Shown piece after piece: positions 6,211 through 14,347 of a stretch of 20,891 nt of DNA. A model generated the notes under the pieces. That model was not told the origin of the DNA. It did not search any database and saw only the letters and a program-made list of their open reading frames with translations. Position numbers and translations under genes: made by a program. Source of the stretch: HGM04593 sp045634085. GTDB taxonomy: Bacteria > Bacteroidota > Bacteroidia > Bacteroidales > Bacteroidaceae. Positions within the stretch are counted from its first letter, which is position 1; every line of letters begins with the position of its first letter. The stretch spans positions 1 to 20,891 of the forward strand of contig JAZQZM010000037.1 of assembly GCA_045634085.1 (NCBI GenBank), in the 5' to 3' direction.

Positions 6211-7647
6211 TTACCCGCAGCATGGTGTCAGCCCCAGCTTTGCGGCCTGTTCTATGATGAAAGTCTTTGCTGCATCGTGCTCGTTGGGGATTATTCCGTC
6301 AAGGATTGCATCCTTCACGGCACTCTTCAGGCGTCCCACTTCGGCGCATGGTCCAAGATTGAACATCTGCATTATCTCCTCACCGTTCACCGGCGGCTGG
6401 AAGTTACGTATGCGGTCTTTCTCCTCAATGTCCTTGAGCTTCTGGCGCACAATCTGGAAGTTGTTGAGGAACTGTTTTTTGCGCACTTCGTTCTTGGATG
6501 TTATGTCGGCTTCGCAAAGTGTCATAAGGTCGTCGATGTCATCGCCGGCATCAAAGAGCAGGCGGCGTACGGCTGAGTCTGTCACTTCGTCGTCGGCAAT
6601 GGCTATGGGGCGCATGTGCAACGATACCAGTTTCGCAACGTACTTCATCTTCTCGTTCTGCGGCATCTTGTAGTCGCGGAACAGTTTCAGGGTCATCTTT
6701 TCGCCCACGATGTTGTGGTTGTGGAATGTCCACTTCATCACAGGGTCCCAGCGCTTTGTCTTTGGCTTGCCGATGTCGTGCAGCAACGCTGCCCAGCGCA
6801 GCCACAGGTTGTCGGTGTTCTTTGCTACGTTGTCAAGTACCTCAAGGGTGTGGTAGAACATCTCCTTGTGGCTGTAGCCGTTCTTTGTCTCTACGCCTTG
6901 CAGTGCAGTCAGCTGTGGGAAGATGATTTCAAGCAGGCCGCAACGGTCGAGTTCTATGAAACCTTTCGATGGGGTGGGCGAGAGCAAGATCTTGTTGAGT
7001 TCTTCGTTTATTCTCTCGCGTGAAATTATCTTTATCCTCTCCTTGTTGTCGCACAGTGCCTGGAAAGTCTCCTCTTCAATGTAGAAGTTGAGCTGTGTGG
7101 CAAAGCGTATGCAGCGCATCATGCGCAGCGGGTCGTCGCTGAATGTGATTCCTGGTTCAAGCGGGGTGCTTATTATGCGGTCTTCAAGGTCGAGCATGCC
7201 GTCGAATGGGTCAACGAGCTCACCGAACCTTGCCGAGTTCAGGCATATTGCCATGGCGTTTATGGTGAAGTCGCGACGGTTCTGGTCATCTTCAAGCGTG
7301 CCGTCCTCGACAATGGGGTTGCGTGAGTCGTGGCTGTAGCTCTCCTTGCGGGCGCCGACAAACTCAATCTCGTGCTCTCCGTATTTTACCTGTGCAGTGC
7401 CGAAATTGGCATATACCGACAGGTGTGCGCCCTTGCCGAGCCTCTTGCTGAAGGCACGTGCCATCTCAATACCCTTGCCGACAACTACTACGTCAATGTC
7501 GGTCGACGGGCGTTCAAGGAATATGTCGCGCACGAATCCGCCCACAACATAGCATTCCATGCCAAGGCTGTCGGCAGTTTCCGTTATCTTGCGGAATATC
7601 GGGGTGTCAAGTATCTTGCAAAGTTCTTCTCTTGTAGGCTTGTACAT
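6211..7647 (-). CDS. cca: CCA tRNA nucleotidyltransferase with HD domain
   Basis: 478 residues from the ATG at 7647. An in-frame ATG at 7680 would add MPQNCLNKHKT, which does not resemble family N-termini. The class II nucleotidyltransferase core is present: GGFVRD (36-41), the metal-binding DID (50-52), RRDFTINAM (124-132, sugar and nucleotide recognition) and DDPLRMMR (171-178). A C-terminal HD phosphohydrolase domain follows, with HDIGK at ~290-294. The enzyme adds or repairs the CCA end of tRNAs from CTP and ATP in the cytoplasm. It is needed where tRNA genes lack encoded CCA, which is the case for the tRNA-Arg in this window. A promoter -7 box sits at 7792-7785. The TolC-like gene follows after 78 bases without its own clear promoter. 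Confidence 0.95.
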   Translation of the reverse strand: MYKPTREELCKILDTPIFRKITETADSLGMECYVVGGFVRDIFLERPSTDIDVVVVGKGIEMARAFSKRLGKGAHLSVYANFGTAQVKYGEHEIEFVGARKESYSHDSRNPIVEDGTLEDDQNRRDFTINAMAICLNSARFGELVDPFDGMLDLEDRIISTPLEPGITFSDDPLRMMRCIRFATQLNFYIEEETFQALCDNKERIKIISRERINEELNKILLSPTPSKGFIELDRCGLLEIIFPQLTALQGVETKNGYSHKEMFYHTLEVLDNVAKNTDNLWLRWAALLHDIGKPKTKRWDPVMKWTFHNHNIVGEKMTLKLFRDYKMPQNEKMKYVAKLVSLHMRPIAIADDEVTDSAVRRLLFDAGDDIDDLMTLCEADITSKNEVRKKQFLNNFQIVRQKLKDIEEKDRIRNFQPPVNGEEIMQMFNLGPCAEVGRLKSAVKDAILDGIIPNEHDAAKTFIIEQAAKLGLTPCCG

Positions 7648-7784
7648 TGTCTTATGCTTGTTAAGGCAATTCTGCGGCATGGCTGCCGTCTTTGCCTGAG
7701 TTCATCCTGTAATGGTTTGCACTGGCGGTAAGGGAAACGGTTCCAATATTCCGTGCCTGTCGCAGTGCATTTCGTGGCTTAACG

Positions 7785-7792
7785 CAAAGATA
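7785..7792 (-). promoter_or_regulatory. cca promoter, -7 box
   Basis: The minus strand reads TATCTTTG, an exact TAnnTTTG match. A T-rich GTTTTTA ends 19 bases upstream, a weak fit to the -33 element. Predicted transcripts start near 7780 and have a leader of about 130 bases before the ATG at 7647. Confidence 0.55.
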
Positions 7793-7898
7793 CTCATTTC
7801 TGCTCTATTTATAAAAACGGAGTTGTTAAAAACTATTCAATAATACCTTTAGTGGCGAAAAATAATCTCTAAAGAGGGCACAGAACGATAATTAGTTG

Positions 7899-7906
7899 TA
7901 TTTTTG
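7899..7906 (+). promoter_or_regulatory. -7 box of the lipoprotein gene
   Basis: TATTTTTG matches the Bacteroidetes -7 consensus TAnnTTTG. There is no good TTTG at the -33 distance. It lies about 100 bases before the chosen ATG at 8005. Confidence 0.4.
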
Positions 7907-8004
7907 CATTATCAGCCAAAGGAAACAGGGCTCTTTCCATGTTATGCAGTGTCCGTTCTCCCTGCCGGTAATTTACATAAAGCATACCTGTTATTATGAT
8001 TATT

Positions 8005-8850
8005 ATGAAAAAGATATTTCACCTTATTCTCTCTGCAACCTTTGCTTTTGTGATGTTCTCATGCGAGAACAGTATTGAACAGCCTGCCCGTGATATTTTT
8101 GACGAGGTGCGCAAGGAGTACGACGGCGGCAACTTCAACAAGGCGAAGATACTTATCGACAGCATCAAGGATGCCCATCCCAAAGCATACAAGACTCTTC
8201 GCGAGGCCGAGGCTCTGCGTCATGAAATTCTTATAAAGGAGAAGGAACGCGACATTGCATACTTTGACGGTGAATTGCAGCGTCTCGAGGCACTGCGTGA
8301 CGGCATGCAGGCCGAACTGGACTATAGCAAGAATTCAAAATATCAGGATATGGGCGTCTTTTCGGCACCTTCGCAGGCCATGTCGAAGAATGCTTTCAAC
8401 AACTTCCTGCGTGCTACGGTAAAGGACAATGGCGAGGCGGTGCTCACATCGTACTACCGTGGAAGCAGAATCGGCTACAAGGTTGTGAAGGTCTCTTGTG
8501 GGGACGTCTATGTTACGGCTGAGAACTCGCTTTACTCATGGACCGGTAAGGAGCATGGTGTGTATGTGGAACGTCGTGACTTCAAACGTGGCGATGATGG
8601 CGGTGTCATTGACTTTATCGCGGCTTCCGAGGGCAAGGTTATGGTTGAACTCTCGGGTAGCAACGGTACTTTTGAGTATGAACTGCGACAGGAGGATGTA
8701 AAGGCAATTTCAAGAATCAAGGAACTTGCCGATGTGCTTGTCGCAATAACCGAATGCCGCGAGATGCGCAAGGCTGCGCAGTATTCACTTGACTTTCTTG
8801 TGAAAGGCAACGCACGATTGAAGAAGGATACCGTTGTGGTAGCTGAATAA
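8005..8850 (+). CDS. Lipoprotein with coiled coil, unknown function
   Basis: 281 residues from the ATG at 8005; an ATG three codons earlier (7996) is possible but the later one gives the standard MKK start. The signal sequence MKKIFHLILSATFAFVMFSC ends in a lipobox with Cys20, so the mature protein should be lipid-anchored. Residues ~28-65 are helical and repeat-like (YDGGNFNKAKILIDSIKDAH), and ~70-110 form a charged coiled coil. The second half (~130-250) is predicted mostly beta and contains YYRGSRIGYKVVKVSCGDVY and a segment ending in ELRQEDVKAI. I recognise no catalytic motif and cannot name a family. It stands alone, convergent with ackA across a shared hairpin terminator. Confidence 0.85.
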   Translation: MKKIFHLILSATFAFVMFSCENSIEQPARDIFDEVRKEYDGGNFNKAKILIDSIKDAHPKAYKTLREAEALRHEILIKEKERDIAYFDGELQRLEALRDGMQAELDYSKNSKYQDMGVFSAPSQAMSKNAFNNFLRATVKDNGEAVLTSYYRGSRIGYKVVKVSCGDVYVTAENSLYSWTGKEHGVYVERRDFKRGDDGGVIDFIAASEGKVMVELSGSNGTFEYELRQEDVKAISRIKELADVLVAITECREMRKAAQYSLDFLVKGNARLKKDTVVVAE

Positions 8851-8900
8851 ATTGCTGCAGAAGGCCGCATGCATGGTTGATGCGGAATTGATATAAATAT

Positions 8901-8928
8901 AAAAGGCGGTTCGCATGAACCGCCTTTT
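8901..8928. terminator. Bidirectional intrinsic terminator between the lipoprotein gene and ackA
   Basis: A perfect 12-bp stem, AAAAGGCGGTTC paired with GAACCGCCTTTT, with the loop GCAT. The A and T ends of the stem supply a U-rich 3' side in both directions. It lies 50 bases after the plus-strand stop and 24 bases after the ackA stop. Confidence 0.9.
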
Positions 8929-8952
8929 ATGTGTATGTATAATTGCTGTGGA

Positions 8953-10158
8953 TTACTTGAGCTCCTTTACAATCTCGTAAGTATCGGTAGCAATCATCAT
9001 CTCCTCGTCTGTTGGGATAAGCAATACCTTAACCTTAGACTCTGGAGTTGAGAGTACAGCCTCCTCGCCACGCATCTTTGCATTTACCTCCTTGTCGAGC
9101 TCAACGCCGAGGAACTCGAGGCCCTCGAGTGCAGCCTCACGGCAATCCTGCTGGTTCTCGCCAACACCACCTGCGAAGATGATGATGTCAACACCACTCA
9201 TTGCTGCAGCATAAGCACCGATGTACTTCTTGATGCGGTAGAAGTTCATTGTGTTAGAAAGTATTGCGCGCTTGTTGCCCTCGTCGGCAGCGGCCTTCAC
9301 CTCGCGCATGTCCGAAGAGATGCCTGTGATACCTGCAACACCTGACCTCTTGTTGAGCATGTCGATGACGCCCTGCATGTCAAGACCTGTCTTGTCCATG
9401 ATGTAAGGGATGATACCCGGGTCAACATCACCGCTGCGTGTACCCATCATGAGACCTGCAAGTGGAGTCATACCCATTGATGTGTCAACACTCTTGCCGT
9501 CCTTTACAGCTGCAACCGATGCTCCGTTACCGATGTGGCATGTGATGATCTTGCTGCCCTCGGCAGGGATGTTCAGCATCTCAAGAGCACGCTTTGTGAT
9601 GTAGCGGTGCGATGTTCCGTGGAAACCGTAGCGACGTACACCATGCTTCTCGTAGAGCTCGTATGGGAGTGCGTACATGTATGCATAGTCAGGCATTGTC
9701 TGGTGGAATGCTGTGTCGAATACACCAACCTGAGGTATCTCAGGAGCAACTTCCTTGACAGCGTTAACACCCTTGAGGTTCGCTGGGTTGTGGAGTGGAG
9801 CAAGGTCGTTGCATGCCTCGAATACCTCAAGAACCTCGTCGGTGAGCAGTGTCGATGCACTGAACTTCTCGCCACCGTGTACCATGCGGTGACCTACTGC
9901 GTCAATCTCGTCAATAGAACCGATGGCGCCGAACTTCTCGCTTGTGAGTACGTCGAAGATGAGGCGTACACCGATAGTGTGCTCTGGAATTGATGCGAAG
10001 ATTGTCTCCTTCTCGCCGTTAGGCAAGTTGAACTTGATGAATGAACCCTCAAGGCCGATCTTCTCGATACCACCCTTGGCAAGTACATTCTTTGACTCGA
10101 TGTCAATCAGCTGATATTTGATTGATGAACTTCCGCAGTTCAATACAAGAATTTTCAT
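8953..10158 (-). CDS. ackA: Acetate kinase
   Basis: 401 residues from the ATG at 10158, the family's usual length; the frame extends further upstream but conserved sequence starts at MKILVLNCGSSSIKY. Family residues are in place: Asn7 in the phosphate-binding LNCGSSS, Arg91 in GHRMVHGG, Asp148 in VFDTAFH, His180 in RYGFHGTSH and Arg241 in MGTRSGDVDPG. HIGNGASV (~208-215) is the ATP-side motif of the ASKHA fold. The enzyme converts acetyl phosphate and ADP to acetate and ATP in the cytoplasm. It starts 28 bases after the pta stop and shares its promoter; no separate promoter is visible in that gap. Confidence 0.97.
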   Translation of the reverse strand: MKILVLNCGSSSIKYQLIDIESKNVLAKGGIEKIGLEGSFIKFNLPNGEKETIFASIPEHTIGVRLIFDVLTSEKFGAIGSIDEIDAVGHRMVHGGEKFSASTLLTDEVLEVFEACNDLAPLHNPANLKGVNAVKEVAPEIPQVGVFDTAFHQTMPDYAYMYALPYELYEKHGVRRYGFHGTSHRYITKRALEMLNIPAEGSKIITCHIGNGASVAAVKDGKSVDTSMGMTPLAGLMMGTRSGDVDPGIIPYIMDKTGLDMQGVIDMLNKRSGVAGITGISSDMREVKAAADEGNKRAILSNTMNFYRIKKYIGAYAAAMSGVDIIIFAGGVGENQQDCREAALEGLEFLGVELDKEVNAKMRGEEAVLSTPESKVKVLLIPTDEEMMIATDTYEIVKELK

Positions 10159-10186
10159 TTCTATACTTTTTTGTTTGTTGTTTGAA

Positions 10187-11197
10187 TTACTTCTTGGCTG
10201 CAATTGCCTGGTTTGCAGTGATGGCAATCATCATGTATACGTCCTCGATTGAGCAACCGCGTGAGAGGTCGTTTACAGGGCGTGCGATACCCTGGAGTAC
10301 GGGGCCGATAGCCTCGGCATTGCCCAGACGCTGAACGAGCTTGTAACCGATGTTACCTGCACCGAGGTCGGGGAATACGAGTACGTTTGCCTTGCCGGCA
10401 ACCTTTGAACCTGGAGCCTTGCTCTGGCCTACGAATGGAACAAGAGCTGCGTCGGCCTGCAATTCGCCGTCGAGTGAAAGCTCTGGGTCAAGTTCGTGTG
10501 CGAGCTTTGTAGCCTCAGTAACCTTGTCTACCATCTCATGCTTTGCCGAACCCTTGGTAGAGAAGCTGAGCATTGCGACGCGTGGCTCCTCAAAACCGCC
10601 GATAGCCTTTGCTGTCTGTGCAGTACATACTGCAATCTGTGAAAGTTGGTTTGCATCGGGCTGTGGTGTAACGGCAACGTCTGCTACGAAGAGAACGCCG
10701 TCCTCGCCATACTCCTTTGCGTTTGTGATGAGCATCATGGCACCGCTGACACATGAGATACCCGGTGTTGTCTTGATGATCTGGAGTGCAGGACGGAGCA
10801 CGTTACCGGTTGTGTTCAGTGCACCTGCTACCTGACCGTCGGCATCGCCGTTCTTGATGATGAGGCAACCAAGGTAGAGTGGGTTGCATACGAGCTTCTG
10901 GGCATCCTCCATTGTCATACCCTTTGATTTGCGCAACTCGAAGAGAAGGTTTGCATACTTCTCGGCATCGGGGTTGTTCTCCGGGTCAATGATTGTAGCC
11001 TTGTCGATGTTTGTAAGGCCGTTCTTCTCGGCAAGTGCAAGGATTTCCTCCTTGTTGCCAAGAATTACCAACTCGGCGATACCGTCGGCGAGAGCCTTGT
11101 CGGCTGCCTTGAGTGTACGTTCTTCAGTTCCCTCGGGGAGAACGATGCGTTGCTTGTTCTGCTGTGCACGCTCGATTAGATTCTTAATAACATCCAT
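10187..11197 (-). CDS. pta: Phosphate acetyltransferase
   Basis: 336 residues from the ATG at 11197 (MDVIKNLIERAQQNKQRIVL), the size of the short single-domain Pta that lacks the N-terminal DRTGG regulatory part. An upstream in-frame start at 11260 would add a non-conserved, basic stretch. The sequence shows the expected family segments: IVLPEGTEERTLKAA near the start, VAGALNTTGNVLRPALQIIK and GISCVSGAMM in the middle, AMLSFSTKGSAKHEMVDKV, and the C-terminal VLVFPDLGAGNIGYKLVQRL followed by GPVLQGIARPVNDLSRG. It converts acetyl-CoA and phosphate to acetyl phosphate, which AckA uses for ATP. A good promoter lies 160 bases upstream. Confidence 0.97.
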   Translation of the reverse strand: MDVIKNLIERAQQNKQRIVLPEGTEERTLKAADKALADGIAELVILGNKEEILALAEKNGLTNIDKATIIDPENNPDAEKYANLLFELRKSKGMTMEDAQKLVCNPLYLGCLIIKNGDADGQVAGALNTTGNVLRPALQIIKTTPGISCVSGAMMLITNAKEYGEDGVLFVADVAVTPQPDANQLSQIAVCTAQTAKAIGGFEEPRVAMLSFSTKGSAKHEMVDKVTEATKLAHELDPELSLDGELQADAALVPFVGQSKAPGSKVAGKANVLVFPDLGAGNIGYKLVQRLGNAEAIGPVLQGIARPVNDLSRGCSIEDVYMMIAITANQAIAAKK

Positions 11198-11264
11198 AGT
11201 GTGAAATTTTATATTTTTAATCTGTAGTGATCGCTTTTGCTGTCTGTGGAATGTCATCACGCAG

Positions 11265-11286
11265 GCATTGTGTTGCCTAACAATGC
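11265..11286. repeat. Stem-loop in the pta leader
   Basis: GCATTGT at 11265-11271 pairs perfectly with ACAATGC at 11280-11286 around an 8-base loop. It lies in the predicted untranslated leader of pta-ackA, about 70 bases before the start codon. A regulatory role is possible but nothing in the sequence identifies a known riboswitch. Confidence 0.4.
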
Positions 11287-11365
11287 AAGGGTAGAGTCGG
11301 GCGGCAGAAGTGTGTCGGGCGACAACCGGTGCGGCAACTGTTCGGGGTGTCCCGTATTATCCCTA

Positions 11366-11396
11366 CAAAGTTACTCCAAACAATATTGAGAACAAA
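11366..11396 (-). promoter_or_regulatory. pta-ackA promoter (-33 TTTG, 19 bp, -7 TAACTTTG)
   Basis: On the minus strand TTTG (11396-11393) is followed by exactly 19 bases and then TAACTTTG (11373-11366), a full match to the Bacteroidetes housekeeping promoter. Transcription would start near 11358, giving a leader of about 160 bases before the pta ATG at 11197. Confidence 0.75.
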
Positions 11397-11655
11397 ATAA
11401 AAACTGTTTATTTTTGGAAATAATATGGCGGTTGACTAAACTACTTTATTTCCTTTACCAAATGTCATCCAGAACGCATGTGAAGGATCTCTGAAACATA
11501 CGCAAACCAATACACACCGCATTACCCAGCTTGAGGGATTACGTACATTCGTCTGTGGCGACGTTCCTCGAATGATGTATTATCATATTTATCCCGGTAA
11601 CAATACCTGTTTTTCAATAAAAAGATATAATTTAGCGGTGCTAAAATAGACAGAT

Positions 11656-12078
11656 ATGAAATATATACTCCGTAATTCAGTGCTTTCTTTGGTGCTTCTT
11701 GCGCTTGTTGCGTGTGGCGGTGTCCAGCTCACGTCACAGGGTCCCGGCAGTGTTGCAGTGCTTTTCTTCAGTTCAATAACCTCGGGCAATGTCGATGATG
11801 TCAGGGATAATGTAGTCTTTGCCAATGAGGCCGAGGAACAGATTTTTGACACTTATCTCGAGAGACTTTTTGTACCCAATGCCGGCAAACCGACGCCTGA
11901 GGGCTACGATGCGGATTTTGTTGTCTTGTCGGAGGAGATTGTCGGCGATACCGCGTATGTTGAACTCAAGGCTTCAAGTGCCGTTGACAAGAGAGTGAAG
12001 ATGAAGGTACGTCTTCTGAATGATGGCGGCAAATGGAAAGTCGATGGTTCGCAGGCCGTTCTGCATAGGGTAAAGTAG
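11656..12078 (+). CDS. Small DUF4878-like (NTF2-fold) lipoprotein
   Basis: 140 residues. The signal sequence MKYILRNSVLSLVLLALVAC ends in a lipobox (LVAC, Cys20), so it should be lipid-anchored. The mature part follows the pattern of DUF4878-type proteins: a first helix after GPGSVAVLFFSSITSGNVDD, a helical middle (EAEEQIFDTYLERLF), then strands with GDTAYVELKASS and KMKVRLLNDGGKWKVDG. These are NTF2-like folds found widely in Bacteroidetes lipoproteins with no agreed function. The GGKWKVDG ending is the most telling piece. It stands alone and converges on hisS across a perfect palindrome. Confidence 0.8.
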   Translation: MKYILRNSVLSLVLLALVACGGVQLTSQGPGSVAVLFFSSITSGNVDDVRDNVVFANEAEEQIFDTYLERLFVPNAGKPTPEGYDADFVVLSEEIVGDTAYVELKASSAVDKRVKMKVRLLNDGGKWKVDGSQAVLHRVK

Positions 12079-12159
12079 GTTGTACTGATAATATGACCAT
12101 CCCCTGCTCTGCAGTAAATTCTAATGGGGAAGCCGTCGAAATAGGCGATTGTGTCTATA

Positions 12160-12203
12160 AATATGCATGAAGGAGCTACCGCGGTAGCTCCTTCATGCAT
12201 ATT
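12160..12203. terminator. 44-bp perfect palindrome, bidirectional terminator between the lipoprotein gene and hisS
   Basis: The two 22-base halves (12160-12181 and 12182-12203) are exact reverse complements, from AATATGCATGAAGGAGC to its mirror. It lies 81 bases after the plus-strand stop and 22 bases after the hisS stop, where a shared terminator is expected. The arms are longer than usual and the flanking T-runs are weak. Confidence 0.75.
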
Positions 12204-12225
12204 ATATGTATCAGTAGTTTGTCCT

Positions 12226-13590
12226 TTATGCCTTGAGCATCTCTGTAAGTTCAATTGCTGTCATGCTCTTCTGTTCGCCGGTAGTCATGTTCTTTACAGC
12301 TATAGTGCCGTCAGCCATCTCCTGCTCGCCGATGATTGCCACGAACGGGATGTTGTGGCTGTTGGCATATCCCATCTGCTTCTTCATCTTGTCGCTGCTT
12401 GGGAACAACTCGGCCGAGATACCCTCCTTGCGGAGTCCCGATATTATCTGAAGTGCACACATCGCCTCCTTGTTACCGAAGTTTACGAACATTACCTGTG
12501 TGGTCTGTATTGACTCCTTGGGGTAAAGGTCGAGCTGGTTCATCACGTCATAGATGCGGTCGGCACCGAATGAGATACCTACGCCCGATACTCCGTCCAT
12601 GCCGAACACGCCGGTGAGGTTGTCGTAGCGGCCACCGCCTGTGATGCTGCCTATTGCAACGTCAAGTGCCTTTACCTCGAGGATTGCACCGGTGTAGTAG
12701 TTGAGTCCGCGTGCAAGTGTAAGGTCAAGGTCGAGTGCGCTGTTGAGCTTGAGTTCGCCAAGTGCATCAAGGATGAAACGTATCTCCTCGACACCCTTCT
12801 CGCCGGTCTCGTTGCCCTGGAGTGTCTGGGCAATGATGTCCAGTTTCTCGCTGTTGTTGCCCTGTGCCTGCAGAATGGGCAGCAGTTTCTCTATAGATGC
12901 GTCACTGATTCCCTTACTCTTGAGTTCGGCAATGACACCGTCAAGGCCAATCTTCTCAATCTTGTCAATGGCAACTGTTATGTCAATAATTTTGTCGGGC
13001 TCGCCAATTACCTCGGCGATGCCTGAAAGGACTTTGCGGTTGTTCAGCTTAATTGCAACGCGTATGCCCAGTTTGCCGAATACGTAGTCAATTAGCTGTA
13101 TCAGTTCAACCTCGTTGATGAGTGAGTTGTTGCCAATGATGTCGGCATCGCATTGGTAGAACTCGCGATAGCGGCCTTTCTGTGGGCGGTCGGCACGCCA
13201 TACGGGCTGAATCTGGTAGCGCTTGAACGGGAATACAAGTTCATCGCGGTGCATTACCACGTAGCGTGCGAAAGGCACGGTGAGGTCGTAGCGCAGTCCC
13301 TTCTCGCAGAACTTTGACGCAAGCTTGGCTGCATTGCGGCTGAGCAGCTCCTCATCGGTGAGTCCATTGAAGTAGTCGCCCGAGTTCTGGATTTTGAATA
13401 ACAGCTTGTCGCCCTCTTCGCCGTACTTGCCCATCAGTGTAGAGAGGTTCTCCATGGCCGGAGTCTCAATCTGCTGGAAACCGAAGATGCGGAATGCTTC
13501 GCGTATGGTGTCGAAAATATAGTTTCTCTTTGACATCTCAATGGGTGAGAAGTCTCTTGTTCCCTTTGGTATTGATGGTTTTGTTGCCAT
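12226..13590 (-). CDS. hisS: Histidyl-tRNA synthetase
   Basis: 454 residues, normal for the bacterial class II enzyme. Visible landmarks: PKGTRDFSP at the N-terminus, LRYDLTVPFAR (99-109), motif 2 from FKRYQIQPVWRADRPQKGR into YREFYQCDADI (122-151), the histidine-binding LARGLNYYTG (292-301), and motif 3 GVGISFGADRIY (336-347). The C-terminal ~95 residues are the anticodon-binding domain (VMFVNFGN ... AELFPSSDKMKKQMGYAN). It charges tRNA-His using ATP. It is the last gene of the fur/purA/peptidase/hisS run, 28 bases after the zinc peptidase. Confidence 0.97.
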   Translation of the reverse strand: MATKPSIPKGTRDFSPIEMSKRNYIFDTIREAFRIFGFQQIETPAMENLSTLMGKYGEEGDKLLFKIQNSGDYFNGLTDEELLSRNAAKLASKFCEKGLRYDLTVPFARYVVMHRDELVFPFKRYQIQPVWRADRPQKGRYREFYQCDADIIGNNSLINEVELIQLIDYVFGKLGIRVAIKLNNRKVLSGIAEVIGEPDKIIDITVAIDKIEKIGLDGVIAELKSKGISDASIEKLLPILQAQGNNSEKLDIIAQTLQGNETGEKGVEEIRFILDALGELKLNSALDLDLTLARGLNYYTGAILEVKALDVAIGSITGGGRYDNLTGVFGMDGVSGVGISFGADRIYDVMNQLDLYPKESIQTTQVMFVNFGNKEAMCALQIISGLRKEGISAELFPSSDKMKKQMGYANSHNIPFVAIIGEQEMADGTIAVKNMTTGEQKSMTAIELTEMLKA

Positions 13591-13618
13591 TTTCTATTTA
13601 TGGAATTAGTATAGCCTC

Positions 13619-14290
13619 TCAGTCACGTCGGCCCATATATACTGCTATGTAATAGAACAGTGTGGTAAGTGACGAAATGGCTGCGATTACGTATGTATAT
13701 GCGGCCGAACGCAATGCGCCGGTTGCGTATCTGTGGTTTCTGTCGTTTGTGATGCCTGCCGATTGCAACCACATGAGTGCTCTTTTGCTTGCGTCAATCT
13801 CCACCGGCAGTGTGATGATGCTGAACAGGGTAGTGAATGCAAAGAGTATTATGCCTCCTAAAAGCAGGAAGGGGAACACTCCGATGAGCAGTACTCCCAA
13901 GAGTAGTACCCATGACACGATACTTGATGAGAATGATACCACCGGCACCAGTGCCGAACGCAGTTGCAACGGCCCGTAAGCCTTGACATGCTGCACGGCG
14001 TGTCCGCATTCGTGTGCTGCAACTGCGGCAGCGGCAATGCTTGCCGAGCCGTATACCTCCTGGCTCAGGTTCACAGTCCTGTCGGCAGGGTTATAGTGGT
14101 CGGTCAGTCTTCCCGGGATGCTCACGACCTTGACATCATATATGCCGTTGTCGTGCAGCATCTTCAATGCTACATCGCGCCCGGTAAGGCCAATAGGCAT
14201 CTTTGAGTATTTCTTGAACTTACTCTTGAGGTCTGCCTGTATTATGTAGCCCGCAATGGGTATGACCAAGAACAGTATTAGGGTTATCAT
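13619..14290 (-). CDS. Membrane zinc metallopeptidase (YugP-type, Zn_peptidase_2)
   Basis: 223 residues. A first hydrophobic segment (~1-19) is followed by a soluble part with PGRLTDHYNPADRTVNLSQE and the zinc site HECGH at ~93-97 (VAAHECGHAVQH). Two or three further membrane helices follow (~117-165 and ~195-217). LPVEIDASKRAL (~161-172) carries the likely third zinc ligand Glu. This is the layout of the PF04298 family, neutral zinc peptidases of unknown substrate. A good ribosome binding site (AGAGGAC) precedes the ATG. The gene sits 57 bases after purA and 28 before hisS, on the same strand. Confidence 0.92.
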   Translation of the reverse strand: MITLILFLVIPIAGYIIQADLKSKFKKYSKMPIGLTGRDVALKMLHDNGIYDVKVVSIPGRLTDHYNPADRTVNLSQEVYGSASIAAAAVAAHECGHAVQHVKAYGPLQLRSALVPVVSFSSSIVSWVLLLGVLLIGVFPFLLLGGIILFAFTTLFSIITLPVEIDASKRALMWLQSAGITNDRNHRYATGALRSAAYTYVIAAISSLTTLFYYIAVYMGRRD

Positions 14291-14347
14291 ATGCAGTGTC
14301 CTCTTTTACATCACGTTTCCGTCCAAGAAACGGTGTTGTGCCGTTTC

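Larger units (their letters stand above)
7648..8004. other. Divergent intergenic region between cca and the lipoprotein gene
   Basis: This 357-base stretch carries no gene that I can support. It holds the leader of cca (about 135 bases) with its -7 box at 7785-7792, an AT-rich centre, and the promoter and ~90-base leader of the plus-strand lipoprotein gene. Confidence 0.6.
11198..11655. other. Divergent intergenic region between pta and the DUF4878-like lipoprotein
   Basis: 458 bases without a supportable gene. From the pta side it holds a ~160-base GC-rich leader with a stem-loop (11265-11286), the pta promoter (11366-11396), and a stretch resembling the dispersed repeat core GTCATCC..GAACG..GTGAAGGATCT (11463-11493). 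A nested inverted repeat with ends CATTCG/CGAATG lies at 11546-11574. The last ~60 bases before 11656 are AT-rich and may carry the lipoprotein promoter, but no box is convincing. Confidence 0.5.

Noticed and set aside
9535..9993. 152-codon plus-strand frame inside ackA
   Set aside because: Antisense to a fully conserved acetate kinase; composition typical of a shadow frame.
12151..12513. 120-codon plus-strand frame starting in the palindrome
   Set aside because: It begins inside the 44-bp palindrome and runs antisense to the end of hisS.
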